DNA of 64,000 nucleotides from a virus: positions 1 through 64,000 of the IMG/VR virus record IMGVR_UViG_3300046534_001193; one strand, 5' to 3'. The position numbers and the translations under genes are program-made. This document shows positions 57,352 to 64,000 of the stretch, one piece after another (within the stretch, counting starts at the first letter, position 1; every line of letters starts with the position of its first letter). The notes beneath the pieces were generated by a model. That model saw only the letters and a list, made by a program, of their open reading frames with translations. It made no database searches and had not been told where the DNA came from.

Positions 57352-57583
57352 CGGCCTTCCACACAAGTTTTTCCATAAATTTAACAGCGAAATAGGCGTA
57401 GCGTGTAGGGTTAACCGCCCCTGTAAAAAGCAATACTACCGTGGTGTCGGTTATTTCTACAATCTTACAGAGCTTTGGGCAAGTGTTAATCGTTATCGGC
57501 TCTATCTGTACCAACCAATAATCACCTAACCCTACATCTGCAAATTCGGGCGGGTACTTGTGTATTCTGGTTTTCTTTGTCAT
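57344..57583 (-). CDS. Small protein, tandem paralogue A
   Basis: 79 residues. PPEFADVGLGDYWLVQIEPI, then VVLLFTGAVNPTRYAYFAVK. Aligns with the gene at 57629 (ELSEIEVGQVWIIQEIPVAP, LVLFFAGSNNNTKHTFVSLR): same spacing, about a third identical by eye. Leader attggagaatagtaATG shared. Function unknown. Confidence 0.6.
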   Translation of the reverse strand: MTKKTRIHKYPPEFADVGLGDYWLVQIEPITINTCPKLCKIVEITDTTVVLLFTGAVNPTRYAYFAVKFMEKLVWKADD

Positions 57584-57628
57584 TACTATTCTCCAATTTT
57601 AATAAAATTAGTAAGGTTGGGCTGCCCA

Positions 57629-57859
57629 CTACATCCTGAGCCTTTCAATAAATCTAAGTGATACAAAAGTGTGCTTAGTATTGTTATTCGAACCTGCAAA
57701 AAACAAGACTAAAGTGTTGCCAGTTTTTTCTACAATTAAACACTTCTTTGGGGGAGTCTCACTTGTTATCGGTGCTACTGGAATTTCCTGAATTATCCAA
57801 ACCTGTCCAACTTCAATTTCAGATAGCTCTGGCGATTGATCGGGTATTCTAGTTGACAT
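57629..57859 (-). CDS. Small protein, tandem paralogue B
   Basis: 76 residues, upstream copy of the pair with 57344-57583. The conserved core is V-VG--W-I---P----T-P-KC-IVE-T--T-VL-F-G--N-T---(F/Y)--(L/V)(R/K)F-E-L. SH3-like small beta barrel is plausible. Leader identical to paralogue A's. Confidence 0.6.
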   Translation of the reverse strand: MSTRIPDQSPELSEIEVGQVWIIQEIPVAPITSETPPKKCLIVEKTGNTLVLFFAGSNNNTKHTFVSLRFIERLRM

Positions 57860-57884
57860 TACTATTCTCCAATCCTAATAAAAG

Positions 57885-60800
57885 TTAAGCCGCTTTCTTA
57901 GCTTCCCATTTAGCTAAGGCATCCACAATTGCCTGATCGATGTCTTCGCGACTCGGTTCCACGCCTATCTCGATTTGATCGTTCCAGTTCTTACCTAGCG
58001 ATACATCGGCTGTCATCGGTGCCACATGGTTAGGCGGCGTCAAGGTCATAATCGCTACCAGCCTATCGATGTACTCAGGTATCTTAGAGATTGGCACCGA
58101 AGCAGTTATCTCGTCGTAGACTGGGCCTAGCAACGTTGCACCGGTATCTGCCCAAAGATGTTTCTTCCAGCATTGCGTCAAAACTACCTTTAGGATATCT
58201 GCTGCAGTACCTTGAATTATCGAGTTGACGCCTTGACGCTCCATTCTTCTGCGCTCGGAATTCTTGTCAGAAAATATGGTTGGACCAATATGTCTGCGAT
58301 TACCGTAAGCTGTTTGGGTGTAGCCATTAGCTTTAGCAAAGGCAATGACTTCTTGCTGCCAAGGCTGTATTCGAGGGTAGGTGCTGTAGGCTGCGTTCAT
58401 CATAGCCTCAGCCTCAGTCAAAGGTATTATCAACTGTCGGCTCAAGGTTGGAGCTTCCCCTAAGTAGGTCATTAGAAAGTTGGTACGCTTAGCTGGGCGT
58501 TTTCTAACTTTCAAAAACTTGTCATGGTCAGCATGTTCTTTATCTTTGTAGGCTTCCATGTAGTCTACGTAAGAGACACCTGCTATTCCTGAGGCTGTCA
58601 TTGAGTGGACGTCGCGTCGATTGTCGCCTACGTAGCACGATATCAGGTTAGCATCTCCACTTTCAGACGCGGTTATTACCAATTCTTGCTGAGAGAAATC
58701 GATCGATACAATCATCTCGTCATCGGCGTAAGCCTTGTAAACTGATCGCATTATGCCTTCTTCTTGGTGCTTGCTCACGGCCAATATGTTCGGCGCAGTA
58801 GCCGATGGCCTGCGAGTAACCGTACCGCAGTTCTTTATCTGAGGATGAATCCTGCCGTCTGTCGGGTGGGCCCACGCAGGGTAAGGCGTGTGGTAAAAGC
58901 TAATCCTAGTGGTAGCCTCCTTCACCAGCAGCACAGTTTCTAATATCTGCTTGCGCCAAAAGTCCGATGGGTCATCCAACATGTCTTCAGCCAAAGCTGT
59001 TTGTATTGCTAAAGCGTCGGTAGATGGATTTCCGCTCAGCTTATTTATGTCTCTAAACCCACCTTTTTCAGGGAAAGTTTGCAGTCGAACCGGTAGGCCT
59101 AACTTGCAATACATCAATTGCTGCATCTGTTTGTACGATCCAACACTGAGTTCGTCGCCGATGTGGACTACCTTGCCCTCGCTCACCAGCTGGCCAGAAC
59201 AAAACTTAGCCAAAGCATCATACTCGACACCTTCTCTGCTCTTCAATTGCTCTACAGCCTCAGCTAGCAAAGTCGTAAATTTGTCTTGGTCTTTGGTCAG
59301 CGCAGGCCTAGCGTCGTGCTCGTCTTCAGCACTAAACTGGCAAACCTCAGTCAACCATTGTGTTATGGCCTTCCTGGCTACACTGGTAAACGGCGTACTG
59401 AAGCCTAAGTTTTTGACGACTGACTCAAACTTTTTCAAGGTCGGTACGAATTCCACAGGCTCACAAACTTCTTCGTAGGGCACGTACTGGGATGCGTCTA
59501 AACATTGCTTAGCAAAATTGGCAGCAGCAGAACCCATTGCCTCGGTAACTGCTTTTGAGGCTGCTTCTGAATCTAAGGCAACACCTTCTTTGTCTAATTT
59601 CTTTCGGGCAGCAGCTTTAGCTTTTGCTTTTACAACGTCCAGCTCAGCAGCCAACAAAGGTTTGGCTCTTTCTTTATCGACTTTACTGCAGTGCACCTCT
59701 AAGATCGTTCTTAGCCGCGCCATGCCGTCTGATATTGTAGCAACGTCTTTCTGTCGCAAAGTTTCTAAGACGTCCCAGTCCATCTCACATCCCACTAGAT
59801 AAGCGTCTACCAGCGCATGCTGAGTGTAGACTTCGTTCTCCATGAAGAAAGCATGGCTACCTTCAATCTGCATAATGATATTGCGCAGTACCCAAATGTG
59901 AGCCGTGCAAGTTGCGTCGTCACAGCCATACTTGAATACTTCGTCCAGGCTCAGCTGATCCATTGTTCGCATTTCACCAGTCACAGGGTCGGTCACAGTA
60001 TCTTTGTAGCTGGCTTGGTCGTGGCCTAGCAGTCGTTTTGACGAGCTTTTAAGGCCTGCCAGTTCTTCTTCTTCAACGTAAGACGACATTATTGCAGTAT
60101 CGATCACAGGGCCTAGCCAAAAACCTAAATTCTGCTTGGTGACTGCGATCTCAAAGAAAGCATTTTGTACCGACAAGGTTGAGACTTCTTCTGCTATCCG
60201 AAGTAACTTTCCAATGACTTCTTTATCTACGTTGCCTTCCGAGTTGTGTTGCACAGGAAGGTACATAGTCTGCTGCAAGTTCTCTCCGAAAGTGAATGAA
60301 GCACCGGCTATCAATGCTTCTTTGACGTCCACATAGTCTTCGCCCTTAGGGCCATGCAACATTGCGTCTTCTGACGGATAAGTCTCGTAGTCAAAAGAGA
60401 CTATCGGGCTTTTAGCACACTCCGATCGGAACTCAGTGTACAAGTCTTCGTCGACATCTTCGGCTGTTATTGCGTATGAAACAGGTAAGTGTCGCTCGAC
60501 ATCTTCGTGATCAATTAAATCTGAGCAGCCCATTGCGTCAAAAATTCTTTGCACAGTAGCAACGTCAGGCAGGCGCTTGAACCAATGGATATTGGTTAGC
60601 TTCTTACCTTTAGGCTTCCAACAAAGCTCAGGGTGAAGGATTGCCAGCAAGTAGGACTTTCTCCAATCATGCCTATGATCCGACAGCATTTGCAATACTT
60701 TGTTGGGCTCGTCGGCCAACACTTCTTCGATGACAGAGTAGTCGCTATTCTTGACGCACTCTTCAAGTTCCAGCAATCCGTCGTAGCCGTAGGATTCTAC

Positions 60801-61403
60801 TAAGGCTGTCCACTTGGCAGGTCCGAAACCTTTGACGCCGGCATACTTGTCGGATGTATCTCCAACCATCGATTTGCTAAGGCTGGTAAAAGCGTAAGGT
60901 ACATCGTGCCAAGTGCCTTCGGTTTGCAGTTCCATTTTCAAGTAAACTTGCACGTCTTCATTAGCTAGTTGCAACAAGTCAGCGTCAACAGTGTAAATCA
61001 TGTGCTTACCTGGCATTGTCTGACAAAAATAAGCCAGCAGGTCGTCAGCCTCCACGCCGTCAACTTTCGCTTGGGTACATCCGATCGCGCCCCAGAAGCG
61101 CTTCATCATGTCCATCATAAGAACATTTTGCTCACGTTCTTCAGGGTCTCGGTCTAGGCGGGCTTTTGTTTGCTTGTAATCAGGTAGCAAGGCGGTACGG
61201 TAGTCAGTGCCGCCGTCATGCGCTATCAAGATATCGATAGGCGCGTGGTATTCTAAAATTGGCAGCATGTATCGAGTCATAAACTGATTGAAGCCGTAGG
61301 CCGCCGTGTTTATGTCGTTATCCAGTGCTGTGTTAATAGCTTCTGGGTCGGTGCCGATGTGGTAGCAGTGGTACATTACAGCTTTTGCGTCGAGTAATAT
61401 CAT
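57885..61403 (-). CDS. polA: DNA polymerase I with 5' nuclease and proofreading domains
   Basis: 1172 residues, about 240 longer than E. coli Pol I. N-terminal 5'-3' nuclease with DGVEADDLLAYF and the H3TH MVGDTSDKYAGVKGFGPAKW (about 178-197). 3'-5' exonuclease: Exo I SFDYETYP (near 334), Exo II-like SVQNAFFEIAV, Exo III YGCDDATC (near 495). Polymerase: motif A VSIDFSQQELV (near 900), motif B KRPAKRTNFLMTYLG (near 970, Phe at the 762-equivalent position), motif C GPVYDEITA (near 1094), where the usual HDE is YDE. An extra ~200 residues of helical and acidic sequence lies between the exonuclease and the palm. Confidence 0.93.
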   Translation of the reverse strand: MILLDAKAVMYHCYHIGTDPEAINTALDNDINTAAYGFNQFMTRYMLPILEYHAPIDILIAHDGGTDYRTALLPDYKQTKARLDRDPEEREQNVLMMDMMKRFWGAIGCTQAKVDGVEADDLLAYFCQTMPGKHMIYTVDADLLQLANEDVQVYLKMELQTEGTWHDVPYAFTSLSKSMVGDTSDKYAGVKGFGPAKWTALVESYGYDGLLELEECVKNSDYSVIEEVLADEPNKVLQMLSDHRHDWRKSYLLAILHPELCWKPKGKKLTNIHWFKRLPDVATVQRIFDAMGCSDLIDHEDVERHLPVSYAITAEDVDEDLYTEFRSECAKSPIVSFDYETYPSEDAMLHGPKGEDYVDVKEALIAGASFTFGENLQQTMYLPVQHNSEGNVDKEVIGKLLRIAEEVSTLSVQNAFFEIAVTKQNLGFWLGPVIDTAIMSSYVEEEELAGLKSSSKRLLGHDQASYKDTVTDPVTGEMRTMDQLSLDEVFKYGCDDATCTAHIWVLRNIIMQIEGSHAFFMENEVYTQHALVDAYLVGCEMDWDVLETLRQKDVATISDGMARLRTILEVHCSKVDKERAKPLLAAELDVVKAKAKAAARKKLDKEGVALDSEAASKAVTEAMGSAAANFAKQCLDASQYVPYEEVCEPVEFVPTLKKFESVVKNLGFSTPFTSVARKAITQWLTEVCQFSAEDEHDARPALTKDQDKFTTLLAEAVEQLKSREGVEYDALAKFCSGQLVSEGKVVHIGDELSVGSYKQMQQLMYCKLGLPVRLQTFPEKGGFRDINKLSGNPSTDALAIQTALAEDMLDDPSDFWRKQILETVLLVKEATTRISFYHTPYPAWAHPTDGRIHPQIKNCGTVTRRPSATAPNILAVSKHQEEGIMRSVYKAYADDEMIVSIDFSQQELVITASESGDANLISCYVGDNRRDVHSMTASGIAGVSYVDYMEAYKDKEHADHDKFLKVRKRPAKRTNFLMTYLGEAPTLSRQLIIPLTEAEAMMNAAYSTYPRIQPWQQEVIAFAKANGYTQTAYGNRRHIGPTIFSDKNSERRRMERQGVNSIIQGTAADILKVVLTQCWKKHLWADTGATLLGPVYDEITASVPISKIPEYIDRLVAIMTLTPPNHVAPMTADVSLGKNWNDQIEIGVEPSREDIDQAIVDALAKWEAKKAA

Positions 61404-61437
61404 AATAGTTGTGCCTCGTGTGTTTGTTTGGTGAATC

Positions 61438-62757
61438 TTATCTTCTTAGGAGTAATGCACTCTCTCGTGCTCTGCTTACGCCTACGTAAAGCAATTGATT
61501 GCGCTCTTTCATTCTCGGGTTTTTGAATACGTCATCCACGTCTAAGAATACGTTGCCGTAACTAGAGCCTTGAGAACGGTGGATAGTCATTGCGTGTGGT
61601 GACTGCAGGTTTGCGAAGCTATCTTTAAAATTCCAAAAATCTGACCACTTGCGACCTTCTACCTTGGCTGCAGCTCCAAGCTTTTCGAGCATAGCTTTGT
61701 AATCCCGCGCACTGTCTTCGTGTAAGATGTAGGCACAAGTTGACACGCCCCGTTCGGAAAGCAGGAGAACTTCCCAGACTGTAAACTGAATAGTCATACC
61801 AGAGTACAAGGGGTGAAGCGCTTTGGTTATTGATAAGACTTTCAGCTCTTCGTCAGTGTGGGCTACAATCTCGGGCTTAGGGTCGGTTATGTCGCCCACT
61901 AAAGCAGATCGGGTTAGAACCCTCTCACCTTGGATAAAAGGAGTCTTAGTCTCCCCGACTAGCAGGCGCCTAAGACTTTTATTCAGAGAGTCGACTCTCT
62001 TGTTAGTCCATGCCAAGCATCTAAATGAGTCAGGGTCATCGCGGTATTCATCTGATAAGAAGTTCTCTTTAACACAGTTGTACCAATCGACTGCGCCTAA
62101 GACGTAGATACCTTGATCTAATTTGGAGTTTATTTTGTTTACAAACTTGGTCGTAGATTTTCCTTCAATTATGTCATTGCGCAACGACTCGGTTAATTCT
62201 AGAATAGGGTTTCCAGTAACCTGCCTGCGGTTCTCAGTCAGGTGAAACATCTGGTCAGCCTGCTCAAAAGCCTGCGACTTTACCTCTTTTACCGGAGGTA
62301 TCTGATATTTGTCACCCATTACGATAACTTTAACCCTGTCCAATATGGCAGCCTCTCGAAGGTGTGTAACGACATTCTTATTTAGCATAGAGCCCTCGTC
62401 GACTACAACTAAATCCATGTCACCAAAACCTCCTTGCGACATCTTCTTGGCCATTTTAATTTCGCCGTTGCTATCCAATACCATACCCAACAGAGAATAG
62501 ATTGTTCGGCACTCAACATTGATGCCGTAGTCCTCAGCCATAGTGTTTAAGACTTTTACAGCTTTGTGAGTAGGCGCGGTTAAACAGACCTTAATGTTCG
62601 GGTGAGATTTTTGCAGATTTTTTATGACTCGCTGAATTGTGTAAGTCTTGCCTACACCAGCCCAGCCAGTCAGAACGAAGAAAAGCTCACCAACAGCCTT
62701 GTAGAATTTTATCATAGCGTCAGCAACTTCTTGCTGATCGGGTTTTAAGTCTGACAT
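61438..62757 (-). CDS. Dda-like SF1 helicase
   Basis: 439 residues. Walker A LTGWAGVGKTYTIQ (about 30-43), motif II LVVVDEGSML, motif III MGDKYQIPPV, motif IV LTENRRQ, motif VI HRSQGSSYGNVFLDVDD with SRARESALLL at the end. This is the UvrD/RecD-type superfamily 1B plan of T4 Dda. It unwinds DNA 5'-3' and removes proteins ahead of replication. Between the polymerase gene (33 bp) and the hairpin at 62783-62811. Confidence 0.9.
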   Translation of the reverse strand: MSDLKPDQQEVADAMIKFYKAVGELFFVLTGWAGVGKTYTIQRVIKNLQKSHPNIKVCLTAPTHKAVKVLNTMAEDYGINVECRTIYSLLGMVLDSNGEIKMAKKMSQGGFGDMDLVVVDEGSMLNKNVVTHLREAAILDRVKVIVMGDKYQIPPVKEVKSQAFEQADQMFHLTENRRQVTGNPILELTESLRNDIIEGKSTTKFVNKINSKLDQGIYVLGAVDWYNCVKENFLSDEYRDDPDSFRCLAWTNKRVDSLNKSLRRLLVGETKTPFIQGERVLTRSALVGDITDPKPEIVAHTDEELKVLSITKALHPLYSGMTIQFTVWEVLLLSERGVSTCAYILHEDSARDYKAMLEKLGAAAKVEGRKWSDFWNFKDSFANLQSPHAMTIHRSQGSSYGNVFLDVDDVFKNPRMKERNQLLYVGVSRARESALLLRR

Positions 62758-62782
62758 CTTAGTTACTCTTAGGGTTTTAATT

Positions 62783-62811
62783 GAACTGGGCGAATCATGT
62801 TCGCCCAGTTC
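62783..62811 (-). repeat. 12-bp hairpin between two replication genes
   Basis: gaactgggcgaa (62783-62794), 5-base loop, ttcgcccagttc (62800-62811); perfect. On the minus strand CAATTAAAACC follows, so no T-run. Placed to attenuate or process the transcript between the 62838 gene and the helicase. Confidence 0.7.
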
Positions 62812-62837
62812 CCTACTTATTGTGCTGTGTCTTTATC

Positions 62838-63644
62838 TTAGTCTTTAACTAGTTTAAAGTCCCAAGGATAGAAAGTGTCACCACTGCCTTTTATGGTTAC
62901 TTTCTTGCCGACACAAACTTCGGTTGTGACTTCGCGAGGGTTAATACCTGCGTAAGCCAGCCGACCCATGTAGCCAGTTAGACGAGCAATAGATGAAGGT
63001 GATATAGACATAATGACAATGTGCCCTTCTAGCTCGCCAGAAACAACTTCCGCCGTCAGATCTAGATACTTCTTCTCGATCACAAGTTTGTCCTCAGCTT
63101 TCCACTCAGCAAGGATGTCAGCCAGCGGAGTTCCATCTGTAGTCGTCTCTTTATCTAAGCTAAAGACGCAGGTAGCATCGCGCTCTTTGCTGTCAAGGTA
63201 TGCCCAGCGTGGCTTGCTTTCCATCAGGTTAGCTTGGAAAGACTTGCCTTCGAGTTCTACGCCTTCCGAAGTTTCAAACACGCCTTTGTCTAACTTAATG
63301 TTAGTAAAGCTGTGGTAGCCGACTTCCAAACCGCCGAAGCCTTCGGATGCCATTTTATCTACAAAACCACCTGAGACACCGGTTGATTTGGCTACGCCTT
63401 TACTGGCTGTCGAAGTGTTAGCTAAGGCAGTTTTAGGGGCATCAACTTCTTTAGCCTCCGGCTCAACCTTCTCAGCTGCCACCTCTTTAACTTCAGGTGC
63501 AACAGTTTTTTCCGCAACGGTTTCCGCAACAGCAGTTTCTTCAACCACTTTTTCTTCGTGCACAACAGCTTCTTGCTCGACTTCTTGATCGGCACCTTGC
63601 CGAATTTTTGAAGCCGCCGAATTTTTAGGTGTTTTAAGTCCCAT
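62838..63644 (-). CDS. Possible DNA-binding or replication accessory protein
   Basis: 268 residues from ATG 63644 (AGGAGAAATACC before it; the frame is open further without an SD). Residues ~20-90 are a disordered Glu/Val/Ala/Lys run (VVEETAVAETVAEKTVAPEV). The C-terminal ~170 residues form a folded beta-rich domain (GFGGLEVGYHSFTNIKLDKG, LEGHIVIMSISPSSIARLTG). A charged disordered tail plus a beta-rich domain and its location with helicase and polymerase suggest a single-strand DNA-binding-like role; unproven. Confidence 0.55.
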   Translation of the reverse strand: MGLKTPKNSAASKIRQGADQEVEQEAVVHEEKVVEETAVAETVAEKTVAPEVKEVAAEKVEPEAKEVDAPKTALANTSTASKGVAKSTGVSGGFVDKMASEGFGGLEVGYHSFTNIKLDKGVFETSEGVELEGKSFQANLMESKPRWAYLDSKERDATCVFSLDKETTTDGTPLADILAEWKAEDKLVIEKKYLDLTAEVVSGELEGHIVIMSISPSSIARLTGYMGRLAYAGINPREVTTEVCVGKKVTIKGSGDTFYPWDFKLVKD

Positions 63645-63694
63645 GGTATTTCTCCTAGTAGTAATTGTAAAAGTAAGTTTTAACAGTAATTGCC

Positions 63695-63723
63695 CCTTAA
63701 TCAAGGGGTGACGCAAGTGTAAA
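63695..63723 (-). promoter_or_regulatory. Possible leftward promoter for replication genes
   Basis: TTTACA (63718-63723), 17-bp spacer, TTAAGG. The spacer holds gcgtcacccc, like the C-run spacers of the GTCAGTCCC family. Lies inside the recurring AACTTGTTTACA motif. Weak -10. Confidence 0.4.
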
Positions 63724-63762
63724 CAAGTTAAATATGTAATGCAACTTGTTTACAAATTCTTT

Positions 63763-64000
63763 TTAATCTGCTGGGTACAATTCGTTCAAGTTGTCAATGA
63801 CAGCTCCAAGCATGTAGTTTGTTTTCATATCAATGTAGTCCTGATCTAACCCGATATCCTGCAAAGCCCTGCCAAAATACATTATCCCAGTCAAGACTGT
63901 CGAGTAGCAAATTTGCTGTCGACGCTGAATATCTTTAGGTATAAAGTCGTTGAAAAAAGCCATAGTTTCTTTGACCCACTGAGAACCGGTATCGAGGCTG
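63763..64000 (-). CDS. Hypothetical protein, open to right edge
   Basis: The frame is open to the window edge (SLDTGSQWVKETMAFFNDF, then IPKDIQRRQQICYSTVL). A 66-residue form could start at ATG 63963, but its SD is poor, so the true start is probably outside the window. Helical with ALQDIGLDQDYIDMKTNYML. Function unknown. Confidence 0.5.
   Translation of the reverse strand, partial: SLDTGSQWVKETMAFFNDFIPKDIQRRQQICYSTVLTGIMYFGRALQDIGLDQDYIDMKTNYMLGAVIDNLNELYPAD

Noticed and set aside
62838-63716. Longer start of the 268-residue gene
   Set aside because: The ATG at 63644 has AGGAG; the extra upstream codons run through an intergenic promoter-like region.
1-64000. CRISPR array, insertion sequences or an integrase with att sites
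   Set aside because: No regular spacer-repeat array, no transposase-like gene with inverted ends, and no tyrosine or serine recombinase seen in any frame. The repeats found are promoters, leaders, hairpins and protein repeats.

Overview
The window is part of a tailed double-stranded DNA phage genome. It runs off both ends, since an open frame touches each edge. The structural genes follow the lambda-type siphovirus plan: GpA-type terminase, portal, S49 protease with nested scaffold, decoration protein, major capsid protein, connectors, tail tube, a frameshifted tail chaperone pair, a 1437-residue tape measure, minor tail proteins and a J-like tip protein. The lysis genes (M15-type endolysin, 3-TM holin) and a secreted outer-membrane-like protein point to a Gram-negative host, probably a gammaproteobacterium. 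No integrase or CI-like repressor is visible here, and DNA polymerase I carries Phe at the position often linked to virulent phages, so a lytic life style is likely but not proven.

Layout. Positions 1-15,724 are leftward. They hold about 35 small accessory genes, mostly of unknown function, plus a C5 cytosine methyltransferase, a DnaN/clamp-like protein and an HNH-AP2 endonuclease. From 1 to 9.9 kb the genes are packed with ATGA/GTGA stop-start overlaps and driven by near-identical sigma70-like promoters. From 9.9 to 15.7 kb they look like single-gene cassettes separated by hairpins and introduced by a recurring leader (gagagaataaaATG). An AT-rich, gene-poor stretch (11,770-12,759) is a candidate origin or control region. 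Positions 15,926-53,005 are rightward: three small genes, two tRNA genes, packaging and head genes, tail genes, lysis genes, then large fibre or decoration proteins, including two genes built from a 23-residue 'TESE' repeat. One gene (41,654-41,986) runs against this block. Positions 53,006-64,000 are leftward again: SbcC/SbcD-like recombination nuclease, a PD-(D/E)XK-type nuclease, DNA polymerase I with its own 5' nuclease domain, a Dda-like helicase and a possible DNA-binding protein.

The most interesting observations are these: intergenic hairpins whose arms change by compensatory substitutions while the flanks stay fixed; a long second open frame across the methyltransferase gene, in which one repeated 11-mer gives ADS in one frame and WPTP in the other; a free-standing gene homologous to the C-terminus of the major capsid protein just downstream of it; a -1 slippery site (AAAAAAG) at the end of the tail chaperone gene; the TESE-repeat proteins; a secreted HxS-motif beta-barrel-like protein; and a DNA polymerase with Tyr-Asp-Glu in place of His-Asp-Glu in motif C. 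All calls come from reading the sequence by eye; no database search was run.
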